Below are positions 1 to 6,841 of a stretch of 9,678 nucleotides of DNA, one piece after another (the first letter of the stretch is position 1; the number at the start of each line of letters is the position of its first letter). Made by a program: the position numbers and the translations under genes. The notes under the pieces are model-generated. The model did not search any database. It had not been told where the DNA came from and saw only the letters and a list, made by a program, of their open reading frames with translations. The stretch lies in the NCBI GenBank assembly GCA_046757965.1, contig JBHHZI010000123.1:1-9678 (forward strand), given 5' to 3'. The DNA is from JBHHZI01 sp046757965 (GTDB taxonomy: Bacteria; Acidobacteriota; Polarisedimenticolia; SMYD01).

Positions 1-430
1 CCACCAGGATCACCTTGCCCCCCAGGGTCTCCTCGGCGGGTGTCCCGATGACCCGCACCTCTCCCGGCCGGTCGGCCATGGTCTCCGCCACACTGACGCC
101 AGCTCCCACCGCAGCGGCGGCGATCAGATTATGGCCGCAGCCGTGGCCGATATCCGGCAGCGCGTCATACTCGGCCAGATATGCCACCACCGGCCCGGCC
201 GAGCCAAGATGCCGGCGCGCCACGAACGCGGTCGGCAGCCCGCCCGTCTCGAACTCCACCGCGAACCCGTGGCTCGCCAGCAGCGCGCTCACCTGCCGCG
301 CGCTCTCCTCCTCCTCGCCGGACAGCTCCGGCGCGTCATGAAGCCGGCGGGCGAGAGCAAGCAGCTCGGGCTGGAGCGCCGTGGCGATCCGGATCGCCCG
401 TTCCTTCCGGTCCTGATCCTTTGCCATCAT
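1..430 (-). CDS. M20 family metallopeptidase/amidohydrolase, PM20D2/AbgB-like (N-terminal part, cut by window edge)
   Basis: This is the first 143 codons of a zinc-dependent M20 hydrolase; the frame is open to base 1, so the C-terminal part is missing. Metal-site motifs are visible: AEYDALPDIGHGCGHN at residues 86-101, with Asp89, Cys98 and His100 as likely ligands or site residues, and GTPAEE at 129-134 carrying the glutamate pair. The run EYDALP-IGH-CGHNLIA followed by GTPAEE..GGK is typical of the PM20D2 / aminobenzoyl-glutamate hydrolase subunit B branch, which cleaves amide bonds of small acyl-amino acids or dipeptides. The substrate cannot be told from this fragment. There is no signal peptide, so it is probably cytoplasmic. 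Two ATG codons lie in tandem (430 and 427), with an AGGA about 9 bases upstream of the first. The gene starts only about 31 bases after the 3' end of rnpB on the same strand. The family is clear; the subfamily is an inference. Confidence 0.88.
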   Translation of the reverse strand, partial: MMAKDQDRKERAIRIATALQPELLALARRLHDAPELSGEEEESARQVSALLASHGFAVEFETGGLPTAFVARRHLGSAGPVVAYLAEYDALPDIGHGCGHNLIAAAAVGAGVSVAETMADRPGEVRVIGTPAEETLGGKVILV

Positions 431-457
431 CAGTGTCGTCCTGGCGCCAGCAGGCGT

Positions 458-478
458 GAAACGGTCGGAGCCGACCGT
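458..478 (-). terminator. possible weak terminator hairpin at the 3' end of rnpB
   Basis: Bases 461-478 form a perfect hairpin: ACGGTCG, a four-base loop, then CGACCGT. On the minus strand it is followed by only TTC, so the U tract is very short. The hairpin uses the 3' strand of helix P1, so it can only form in competition with the mature fold. It could pause or end transcription, or simply be chance self-complementarity of P1. Confidence 0.25.
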
Positions 479-841
479 AAGCCGAGTTCTGTACCGGACG
501 TCGCCGTCCGGCGATGGCCATTCATCTGGGAGAAAGGTCTCCCCTTCCCTCAAGCGACCTACCCGGGAGCTGGAGCGGGCCGCCCTCGTGACGCTCCCCT
601 ATTCGGTCTTGCTCCGCGTGGGGTTTACCCTGCCACCGGGAGTTACCTCCCGGCGCGGTGCGCTCTTGCCGCACCTTTTCACCCTTACCGCCCCGGGCAA
701 GCCCGGGGGTTGGCGGTTTGTTTTCTGTGGCACTTTCCCTGGGGTCGCCCCCGCCGGGAATTACCCGGCACGCTGCCCTGTGGAGCTCGGACTTTCCTCC
801 ACGGTACGAGACCGCAGCGGCCATCCTGCCGGCTCCGACCG
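462..841 (-). ncRNA. rnpB: RNase P RNA, bacterial class A (M1 RNA)
   Basis: This is the catalytic RNA of ribonuclease P, which removes the 5' leader of pre-tRNAs. Read on the minus strand, the conserved elements occur in the right order. Near the 5' end is GGAGGAAAGTCCGAGCTCC (about 802-784), followed by CACAGGGCAG. Next come CACAGAAAACAAACCGCC, then AAGGGTGAAAAGGTGCGG and AAGAGCGCACC (P11/P12 region), CAAGACCGAATAGGG, CGGGTAGGTCGCTTGAGG and CAGATGAATGG, and finally TACAGAACTCGGCTTAC at about 493-477. The ends are set by helix P1: plus-strand 463-473 is an exact reverse complement of 830-840, giving 11 base pairs, and the flanking 462/841 bases also pair. The length of about 380 nt is normal for class A. 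It lies between gmhA and the M20 gene on the same strand. Exact termini are uncertain by a few bases. Confidence 0.96.
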
Positions 842-846
842 CTCTG

Positions 847-876
847 ATGGTACCACCGGTCCGGATGGTGTCTCCA
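847..876 (-). promoter_or_regulatory. candidate sigma70-type promoter of rnpB
   Basis: On the minus strand a TACCAT hexamer (852-847) sits about 6 bases before the inferred 5' end of rnpB. A TGGAGA hexamer (876-871; four of six bases of the -35 consensus) lies 18 bases further upstream. A stable RNA would be expected to have its own promoter in the 46-base gap after gmhA. Both hexamers are imperfect and the assignment is only positional. Confidence 0.3.
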
Positions 877-887
877 GGTGCGTCCCG

Positions 888-1478
888 TCAGCGGGAGGTG
901 AACGCCGCCTCGATCAGTTCACACAGGAGATGACCGTAGAAGAGGTGCAGTTCCTGGATCACCGACGTGCGCCGGGCCGGCGCCCTGACGAGATGGGTCA
1001 CGGCCGAGGACAGACCCGGTGGCGCCGCGTCCCCGGTGAAGAGCCCGGCGATACAGCCCCGCTGCCGCGCCATGGCCAGGGCCGCCACGATGTTCTCGGA
1101 CGTCCCGGAGGTGGAGAGCGCCACGACGATGTCCCCGGTGCGACAGACCGCCTCGATCTGGCGCGCGAACACCGTGGCCTGACCCAGGTCGTTGCCCAGG
1201 GCCGTCACCGTGGCGCTGTTGGCCGACAGCGCACGCGCCGCCAGCGGCGGCCGGTCACTCACCTCGTAGCGCCCGACCAGCTCGGCCGCCAGGTGCTCCG
1301 ACATGGCGGCGGAGCCCCCGTTGCCACAGAACACCACCTGTCCGCCGGCCTGCAGGCAACCGATACAATCGGCCCCGAGGGCCTCGACGCGAGCGAGTTC
1401 CCGTCCCGCCTCTTCCCACGCCGACCGGCGCGCGGCCAGCGCCTGTGACACCCGGGTCGGTCCTGTGTCGGTCTTCAT
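888..1478 (-). CDS. gmhA: D-sedoheptulose-7-phosphate isomerase (phosphoheptose isomerase)
   Basis: GmhA converts sedoheptulose 7-phosphate to D-glycero-D-manno-heptose 7-phosphate, the first step of ADP-heptose synthesis for the LPS inner core; it is a cytoplasmic tetramer in known cases. The 196-residue product matches the usual length (about 192 in E. coli). It is a SIS-domain protein: CGNGGSAAMSEHLAAEL at 51-67 holds the phosphate loop plus His62 and Glu66, STSGTSENI at 122-130 is the second SIS loop, and IQELHLFYGHLL at 174-185 gives Gln175 and His183. These correspond to the metal or catalytic Glu65, Gln172 and His180 of the E. coli enzyme. The frame is open further upstream, but the ATG at 1478 is chosen because it gives family length, is preceded by CGGAGACC, and starts 10 bases after the hldE stop. 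An upstream start would overlap hldE by more than 60 bases. It is very likely cotranscribed with hldE. Confidence 0.95.
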   Translation of the reverse strand: MKTDTGPTRVSQALAARRSAWEEAGRELARVEALGADCIGCLQAGGQVVFCGNGGSAAMSEHLAAELVGRYEVSDRPPLAARALSANSATVTALGNDLGQATVFARQIEAVCRTGDIVVALSTSGTSENIVAALAMARQRGCIAGLFTGDAAPPGLSSAVTHLVRAPARRTSVIQELHLFYGHLLCELIEAAFTSR

Positions 1479-1488
1479 GGTCTCCGTC

Positions 1489-2994
1489 TCATTGCGATCT
1501 TGACGAGGCATCGGCGGCATCGTCACGTTCGCCGGAGGCGCGGATGCGCCGCGCAATCTCTGAACTGGAAATGTTCGGGAGCAAGGGCGCCAGCACGACG
1601 CGGCCGCCCGCGGCCTCGACGAGCTGACGGCCCACGACGTCCTCCACCCGGTAATCGGCCCCCTTGACCAGGATGTCGGGGCGCAACGCCGCCACCAGAC
1701 GTTCCGGAGTCGGCTCGTCGAAGGGCACCACCAGGGTCACCTCGGGCAAGGCGCCCAGGATCATCGCTCGCTCCTCCAGCGGCAGGAACGGCCGGCCATC
1801 GCCCTTCAGTTCACGGACCGAGCGGTCGCTGTTCAGTCCGACCACCACGACGCTGCCGTAGGACGCGCAGTACTTCAGCAGGTGAATGTGCCCGGCGTGA
1901 AGAAGGTCGAAACAGCCGTTGGTGAACACGACGCGTTCACCGGACTTCCGGCGTCGCGCGATGCGACGCGCCATCTCATCGCGCTCGACGATCTTGCGCG
2001 TGAGAACGGTCTCCGGACGGGCGTCGTGCTCGATCTCCTCCAGCGACACACGGGAGGTTCCGAGCCGCTCGACCGCCAGGCCGCCGGCCAGGTTGGCGAT
2101 CTGGGCCGCGGGGAGCAGTTCGAGTCCCGCGGCACGGGAGAAGCCGAGCATCGCCAGGACCGTGTCTCCGGCACCGGTGACGTCGAAGACCTCGCGGCGC
2201 CGCGCCGGGACATCGGCGCGCGGTTCGGCCGGGCGGAACACCGACAGGCCCTCATCACCGCGGGTGATCACGGCCCAGTGTGCGCCGGTGGCGTGCAGCA
2301 CGTGTTGCCCGGCCACGTCGATATCGGTCGCGGCGGGACCATCCACGCGCGCCGCGTGCCGCGCCTCCGGCCAGTTCAGCTTGATGCCGCGTACGCCGCG
2401 GTAGCGGTCGAGCGACGCCTGGGGATCGGGGTCGACCACGATCGGGATACTCGCCCTCGCCGCGCGGGCCACGATCTCGTCCCAGACCGCGCGCGACACC
2501 ACCCCCTTGCCGTAGTCCGGCACGAGAACACCGTCGCAGCCGGACATCGCCGTCCCCAGGCGCGACAGCAGCGCTCGAGCCCCGGCCGCCGTAAGTGGCG
2601 TCCGCACCTCGCGGTCAAACCTCACCACCTGCTGGCGCCGCGTGACGACCCGCGTCTTCAGGGTCGTGTGCCGGCCCGGGAGAACGATGACGCCATCGCA
2701 CGACACACCGCCGGCGTCGAGAGCAGCGCGCAGATCCTCACCCTCCGCATCGGCGCCGACCACACCGAACAGGGTCACCCGGGCCCCCAGCCCGGCGAGA
2801 TTGGCGGCAACGTTCGCGGCCCCGCCGGGGCTCTGGCGGCACTCCCGCTGCCGGATCACCGGCACCGGCGCCTCGGGAGACAGTCGATGGGCATCGCCCT
2901 GCACGGTCCGGTCCAGCATCAGGTCACCGAGCACGAGAAGGCGCGGATGCGCCGACCGGAGGCGATCCCACGGGAAGTCGGCCGGGCGGATCAT
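1489..2994 (-). CDS. hldE: bifunctional heptose-7-phosphate kinase / heptose-1-phosphate adenylyltransferase
   Basis: HldE (RfaE) carries out two non-consecutive steps of ADP-D-glycero-D-manno-heptose synthesis. The N-terminal ribokinase-type domain phosphorylates heptose 7-phosphate at C1, and the C-terminal domain transfers AMP to heptose 1-phosphate. In the 501-residue product the kinase domain covers about 15-325, with the sugar-site GGAANVAANLAGLG at 57-70 and the PfkB signature DVTGAGDTV at 271-279, where Asp277 is the catalytic base. The nucleotidyltransferase domain covers about 354-485, with FTNGCFDLLHAGH at 357-369 (the HxGH-type motif) and GLNSDRSVRELKG at 386-398. Fusion of the two domains is the form found in E. 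coli and many other Gram-negatives; some lineages have separate hldA and hldC. The ATG start overlaps the heptosyltransferase stop as ATGA, so the two are probably translationally coupled. The C-terminal tail after residue 486 is not conserved in any way I recognise. Confidence 0.97.
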   Translation of the reverse strand: MIRPADFPWDRLRSAHPRLLVLGDLMLDRTVQGDAHRLSPEAPVPVIRQRECRQSPGGAANVAANLAGLGARVTLFGVVGADAEGEDLRAALDAGGVSCDGVIVLPGRHTTLKTRVVTRRQQVVRFDREVRTPLTAAGARALLSRLGTAMSGCDGVLVPDYGKGVVSRAVWDEIVARAARASIPIVVDPDPQASLDRYRGVRGIKLNWPEARHAARVDGPAATDIDVAGQHVLHATGAHWAVITRGDEGLSVFRPAEPRADVPARRREVFDVTGAGDTVLAMLGFSRAAGLELLPAAQIANLAGGLAVERLGTSRVSLEEIEHDARPETVLTRKIVERDEMARRIARRRKSGERVVFTNGCFDLLHAGHIHLLKYCASYGSVVVVGLNSDRSVRELKGDGRPFLPLEERAMILGALPEVTLVVPFDEPTPERLVAALRPDILVKGADYRVEDVVGRQLVEAAGGRVVLAPLLPNISSSEIARRIRASGERDDAADASSRSQ

Positions 2995-4034
2995 GCGGCC
3001 CGCTCCGTGGCGTCACGCACTCTCTCCATGACACTGCCGACGGAGAGGTCGAGCATGCAACGCCAGTGTCCCCGGGGGCAGCGACGCCCACCGTGCCGGC
3101 CACAGGGCCGGCACGGCAGGCCCTCCACCCCGACGATCCGGTGCGCCGCGCCTCGCGGGGCGTAGCCGAGCACCGGACCGGTCGGCCCGTACAGCGCCAC
3201 CACCGGCAGGGCGGCAGCCTGCCCCAGATGCAGAGCCCCCGAGTCGTTGCTGACGAGGACGGCCGCGTGACGAAGCAGTGCGACGGTGCCCTCGGGACTC
3301 CACAGCCCGCACGCATCGTGTACACGCTCCCTCCGGCCGGCATCGACTCCTTCTCTCAGGGCCGCCGCGAGTTCCTGCTCTCTCCGTCCGCCGACGATCA
3401 CGATGGAGTACTCGCCGGCCAGTCGTTCGGATAGCTCGGCGTATCTCTCCACCGGCCACCGTTTCGTCTCCCACACCGACCCCGGCGCGACAGCCACGAA
3501 CCCATCGTCGATTCTCCGCCCGGCGAGCCAGTCTTTCACGCGGTGCTTCTCTTCGTCCGCGGCAAACGCCTCCAGGGGATGTCCGGCCCGGCCCGAGCGC
3601 GCCGGGTCCACACCCAGCGGACGGAGCAGTTCGAGGTTGCGCTCCACCTGGTGAAGCGAGGGATCGAACGGCACCGTGTCGGTCATCAGCAAGCGCACCG
3701 CCCGGTCGCCGAAGCCGATGCGCCGGGGGACCCGCCCCATCCGGGCCAGCAGCGCGCTGCGCAGCGAACGACGCGGTAGCAAGGCAACGTCCGGCTGTCG
3801 CGTCCGGATCCACCTCCAGGCGCGGGTGAATCCACGCGTCCCGCCATCGACCGCTCTCTTGTCCAGCACGAAGGTCTCGCCGATGAGCGGATGGTGCGCC
3901 ACGGCTGACTGGCCTGCCGGGGAGGTCAAGAGGTCGATGCATCCGCCGGCGGCGATCTCGGCGGCCCCCCGGATCAGCGGAGTGGCGAGAAAGAGATCGC
4001 CGAGAAAGGCCGTATCGATGAGAAGAATCCGCAA
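2991..4034 (-). CDS. ADP-heptose:LPS heptosyltransferase, glycosyltransferase family 9 (WaaF/WaaC-like)
   Basis: This GT9 enzyme transfers heptose from ADP-heptose to the LPS inner core on the cytoplasmic face of the inner membrane. The 347-residue product has the usual two Rossmann-like halves. The N-terminal loop FLGDLFLATP (10-19) contains Asp13, the position of the catalytic base in WaaC. VAPGSVWETKRWP (182-194) has the nucleotide-phosphate-binding Lys191. VSNDSGALHLGQA (261-273) with Asp264 is the ADP-heptose site. Near the C-terminus there is a four-cysteine cluster at 308, 311, 319 and 326, also seen in part of the WaaF-type family. I cannot say whether it adds heptose I or II. The start is TTG at 4034, giving MRILLID, the standard family start, with CAGGACC about 7 bases upstream. 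It heads the minus-strand operon and overlaps hldE by four bases, so enzyme and donor synthesis are made together. Confidence 0.93.
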   Translation of the reverse strand: MRILLIDTAFLGDLFLATPLIRGAAEIAAGGCIDLLTSPAGQSAVAHHPLIGETFVLDKRAVDGGTRGFTRAWRWIRTRQPDVALLPRRSLRSALLARMGRVPRRIGFGDRAVRLLMTDTVPFDPSLHQVERNLELLRPLGVDPARSGRAGHPLEAFAADEEKHRVKDWLAGRRIDDGFVAVAPGSVWETKRWPVERYAELSERLAGEYSIVIVGGRREQELAAALREGVDAGRRERVHDACGLWSPEGTVALLRHAAVLVSNDSGALHLGQAAALPVVALYGPTGPVLGYAPRGAAHRIVGVEGLPCRPCGRHGGRRCPRGHWRCMLDLSVGSVMERVRDATERAA

Positions 4035-4177
4035 CGCGAGGTCCTGGGCCCGATACCGCGGGCGGCGTTATTCTATCTCAGCCGGCGCCTCCTCTCCCCT
4101 GTGGTAGCATGGCGGCCTTCGCGGTCCTTCCCGCCCCCGGTCCGGTGGCATCCGGTGCGGCCGCCAGTGGGTTTTTG
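4035..4177. promoter_or_regulatory. divergent intergenic region between the heptosyltransferase and dnaB
   Basis: These 143 bases separate two divergent transcription units and must hold both promoters. The only AT-rich patch is GTTATTCTATCTCA (4067-4080). On the minus strand it gives TAGAAT (4075-4070), a good -10 match for the heptosyltransferase, but I found no convincing -35 at 16-18 bases. On the plus strand TATTCT (4069-4074) could serve dnaB, again without a -35. No operator-like repeats were seen. The dnaB frame is open across 4109-4177 (see dnaB). Confidence 0.35.
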
Positions 4178-5527
4178 ATGGCTTCACCCGCCACCTCGGC
4201 ACCAGCGCTTCCCCACAACATCGAGGCCGAGCGATCGGTTCTCGGTGCCGTGCTGGTCGACAATTCCGCCATCAACGTGGCGCTGCAACGCCTCAAGCCG
4301 ACCGACTTCTTTCGCGATGCCCATCGACGCATCTTCCGGGCCATGGCCGCGCTGTCGGAGCGTTCCAAGGCCATCGACCTGATCACCATCAAGGAAGAGC
4401 TGCACCGCGCCGGCGATCTGGACAGCGCTGGCGGCCCGGCCGCTCTCGCGGCTCTCACCGACGGTGTTCCCCGGTCAGCAAACATCGATCACTATGCCGG
4501 CATCGTGAAGGACAAGGCGGTCCTCCGCGACATCATCACCGCTGCGAGCAAGATGCTGGACTCCTGCTTCGCCGATCGGCACGAGGCGAGCGAGGTGCTC
4601 GATGCCGCCGAGAAATCGATCTTCGCCATCGCCGAGGATCAGTACCGCGGCGGCTTCGCCACCATGAGCGAGATCGCCGATGACACCGTCACGCAGCTCC
4701 AGAGCCTGACCGGCGAGCACGGGGTCACCGGCCTGTCCACGGGATTCGCCAGGATCGACGACATGACCTCGGGGCTGCAGCGCTCGGACCTGATCCTCGT
4801 CGCCGCCCGGCCGTCCATGGGAAAGACAGCCTTCTGCCTCAACGTGGCACTCCATGCCGCCTTGCGCCACGGGAAGTCGGTCGGGGTGTTCAGCCTCGAG
4901 ATGAGCAAGGAACAGCTCTATCTCCGCCTGCTCTGCAGCCAGTCCCGGGTCGACAACCACAAGCTCCGGACCGGGCGACTCGACCGTCGCGAGTGGACGG
5001 ACCTGCTCCAGGCGGTGGACGTGCTCAACCAGTGCAGCATCTACATCGACGACACGCCCGGCATCACCGCGCTGGAGATGCGCGCCAAGGCGCGCCGCCT
5101 CGCGGCCGAGAAATCTCTGGACATGGTGATCATCGATTACCTCCAGCTCATGCGCGGTCGATCGCGCTACGAGAACCGGAACCTGGAGATCGCCGACATC
5201 TCCCGTTCCCTGAAGGAGCTGGCCAAGGAGCTGCGCATTCCCGTCGTGGCCCTCTCACAACTCTCCCGCGCCCCGGAGCAGCGCGGCAAGGACCGGCGCC
5301 CCCAGCTCTCCGATCTTCGTGAATCCGGCGCCCTCGAGCAGGATGCCGACGTGGTCATGTTCCTCTACCGACCCGAGCTGTACAACCCGGACGATCTGGA
5401 GGTTCAGAACGTCGCCGAGGTGATCATCGGCAAGCAGCGCAACGGGCCGGTGGGCAAGGTCGATCTGGTCTTCGTCAAGCAGTATGCGACATTTCATGAC
5501 CCGGACTATCACGACGAGTTGCCGTGA
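4178..5527 (+). CDS. dnaB: replicative DNA helicase DnaB
   Basis: DnaB is the hexameric helicase that unwinds DNA at the replication fork. With the start at 4178 the product has 449 residues (E. coli 471). The N-terminal primase-interacting domain begins LPHNIEAERSVLGAVLVD (11-28), followed by a linker helix to about 180. The RecA-like motor has Walker A ARPSMGKTAF (210-219), FSLEMSKEQL (238-247), Walker B VIIDYLQLM (317-325), SQLSRAPEQR (360-369) and the conserved SDLRESGALEQDADVV (378-393). There is no intein, although this gene is a frequent intein site. A longer frame from ATG 4109 exists, but its extra 23 residues are Ala/Gly/Pro-rich and unlike the family. The 4178 start puts the usual roughly 11 residues before the conserved block; its ribosome site (GTGGG) is weak. 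The gene overlaps alr by GTGA, so the two are probably coupled. Confidence 0.97.
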   Translation: MASPATSAPALPHNIEAERSVLGAVLVDNSAINVALQRLKPTDFFRDAHRRIFRAMAALSERSKAIDLITIKEELHRAGDLDSAGGPAALAALTDGVPRSANIDHYAGIVKDKAVLRDIITAASKMLDSCFADRHEASEVLDAAEKSIFAIAEDQYRGGFATMSEIADDTVTQLQSLTGEHGVTGLSTGFARIDDMTSGLQRSDLILVAARPSMGKTAFCLNVALHAALRHGKSVGVFSLEMSKEQLYLRLLCSQSRVDNHKLRTGRLDRREWTDLLQAVDVLNQCSIYIDDTPGITALEMRAKARRLAAEKSLDMVIIDYLQLMRGRSRYENRNLEIADISRSLKELAKELRIPVVALSQLSRAPEQRGKDRRPQLSDLRESGALEQDADVVMFLYRPELYNPDDLEVQNVAEVIIGKQRNGPVGKVDLVFVKQYATFHDPDYHDELP

Positions 5528-6759
5528 CTTCCGGCCGGCCTGACCTCCGGAACATCCTGGGTCTTCTCGCCGGCCGGCGCGCCACCTGGGCCGAGATCGA
5601 CCTCGACGCCCTGCGCGACAATCTGACCGCCGTCCGGGCCCACTGCGGTGACCGCCCGATCTGGGCGGTCGTCAAGGCCGATGCTTACGGGCACGGCGCC
5701 TCGGCCTGCGCCCGGACGCTGGTCTCCGCGGGTGCCTCCGGACTGGTGGTGGCCCTGCCCGATGAAGGCGTGGCGTTGCGGGCAGCCGGCATCGAGGCGC
5801 CCATCCTGATCGCCGGGGCGCTCCCGACCGGGGCAGTGGATATCCTGATCGATCACGATCTCATGCCGGCGTTGTCGTCGGTTCGAGATCTGGACCGGTT
5901 CGCGGCGGCAGCATCTCGGCGCGAGTGCCGGCCCACCTACCATCTGGAGCTGGACACCGGGATGACGCGGATGGGACTTTCCCCGGCGGATCTCCCGGCC
6001 TTTCTGGATGCCGCTGGCCGCACCGGGCGCTGCGAGATGGGCGCCGTCTTCTCGCATCTGGCCGGCGTACACGACCCGGCGGGAGCAGGCGCCCGGTCAC
6101 AGCTCGCCCGCCTGCAGGAACTGGCCGGGCAGGTGGTGCACAGGCTGGGACACGCGGTGCCGTGCCATCTGGCCGCCTCTCCGGCCGTCTGTGCCTTTGA
6201 CGAGGCCTGGTTAGACGGCATCCGGCCCGGCCTGCTGCTCTATGGCGTCCGGCCGGACGAGGCGCTCACGCCGCCGGCAGGCCTGCGGCAAGTGCTCTCG
6301 TTGCGGACGGCCGTGGCGCTGGTGCGGCAGGTTCCGGCGGGCCGTGCAGTGGGGTATGACGGCACCTTCGTGACCCCGTCGGCCACGCGCATCGCGGTGC
6401 TGTCAGCCGGCTACGCCGATGGCCTGAACCGCGCCGCGGCCGGCCGTGCGGAGGCGTTGCTCGGCGGCAACCGCTGTCCGTATCGCGGCGCCGTCAACAT
6501 GGACCTGGCCCAGGTGGACGTCGGTCCGCGGACCGCCGTCGAGGACGGCAGCATCGCGACGCTGATCGGCACCGACGGGGAGGATCGGATCACCATCGAG
6601 GAACTCGCCGACCGCACGGAACGCACGCCGTACGAATGGCTGACCGGAGTGGGAGCCCGCGTTCCCCGGATCTACATCGAGCATCACGAGATCACCGGCA
6701 GCTACACGCCCGCGACATACCAGCAACCGTCGGCGAACGACGTCTCGGCACCGTCCTGA
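5524..6759 (+). CDS. alr: alanine racemase
   Basis: Alr is a PLP enzyme interconverting L- and D-alanine and supplies D-Ala for peptidoglycan; it is cytoplasmic and normally dimeric. The 411-residue product begins with GTG inside the dnaB stop. The PLP lysine motif VVKADAYGHG (49-58) has Lys51, and the second catalytic tyrosine is Tyr278 in AVGYDGTF (275-282). HLELDTGMTRMG (140-151), HLAASPA (215-221), IRPGLLLYG (233-241), GAVNMDLAQVDVG (322-334) and the C-terminal GVGARVPRIY (375-384) are all family signatures. Two features are unusual. The position normally held by a carbamylated lysine (HLKvDTGM) is Glu142, and a tail of about 26 residues follows the usual end at RIYI. All other core residues are intact, so I expect activity, though a related amino-acid racemase specificity cannot be excluded. 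Confidence 0.95.
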   Translation: MTSGRPDLRNILGLLAGRRATWAEIDLDALRDNLTAVRAHCGDRPIWAVVKADAYGHGASACARTLVSAGASGLVVALPDEGVALRAAGIEAPILIAGALPTGAVDILIDHDLMPALSSVRDLDRFAAAASRRECRPTYHLELDTGMTRMGLSPADLPAFLDAAGRTGRCEMGAVFSHLAGVHDPAGAGARSQLARLQELAGQVVHRLGHAVPCHLAASPAVCAFDEAWLDGIRPGLLLYGVRPDEALTPPAGLRQVLSLRTAVALVRQVPAGRAVGYDGTFVTPSATRIAVLSAGYADGLNRAAAGRAEALLGGNRCPYRGAVNMDLAQVDVGPRTAVEDGSIATLIGTDGEDRITIEELADRTERTPYEWLTGVGARVPRIYIEHHEITGSYTPATYQQPSANDVSAPS

Positions 6760-6760
6760 C

Positions 6761-6804
6761 CCGGAACCGTGTGTTAACATGATGAAAAGGTGATGGTTCC
6801 CCGG
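6761..6804. repeat. inverted repeat in the leader upstream of the PIN-TRAM gene
   Basis: GGAACC (6763-6768) pairs exactly with GGTTCC (6795-6800). The flanking CC (6761-6762) pairs with GG (6803-6804) if CC 6801-6802 is bulged. The loop of about 26 bases is AT-rich for this genome and holds the palindrome TGTTAACA (6772-6779) and an ATGATGAAAAGG stretch. It is not a usual intrinsic terminator: the loop is long and no T tract follows. It could be an RNA leader structure or an operator, or it could be chance. Confidence 0.35.
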
Positions 6805-6832
6805 TGAGAATGGAGCACGGACGACCGTCGAT

Positions 6833-6837
6833 GGAGG
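6833..6837 (+). promoter_or_regulatory. strong ribosome binding site (GGAGG) without a normal start codon after it
   Basis: GGAGG is the best Shine-Dalgarno match in the leader. In the PIN-TRAM frame the codons after it are CTG 6839, ATC 6842 and ATC 6845, giving spacings of 1, 4 and 7 bases. It is placed where the start of the four-helix form would be expected, which is why the upstream extension is thought to be translated. It also overlaps ATG 6831, which opens a short frame ending at TGA 6840-6842. Confidence 0.4.
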
Positions 6838-6841
6838 CCTG

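Noticed and set aside
844..887. Terminator after gmhA
   Set aside because: Only a 5-bp stem (CCATC/GGTGG) without a T tract is visible.
131..1448. Long plus-strand frames (131-847 and 456-1448, 238 and 330 residues)
   Set aside because: They run antisense through rnpB, gmhA and the M20 gene, have no family motifs, and reflect long chance frames in GC-rich DNA.
1479..1556. Longer gmhA start at 1556
   Set aside because: It would overlap hldE by 68 bases and add residues with no family match; ATG 1478 has a ribosome site and correct length.
1882..3165. Plus-strand 427-residue frame
   Set aside because: It is antisense to hldE, whose domains are unmistakable; the composition is Arg/His/Gly-rich shadow sequence.
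3013..3942. Minus-strand 309-residue frame
   Set aside because: It is a shifted frame inside the heptosyltransferase and shows no motifs.
4109..4177. N-terminal extension of DnaB from ATG 4109
   Set aside because: The 23 extra residues are low-complexity and outside family length; ATG 4178 fits better. The upstream ATG also lacks a good ribosome site.
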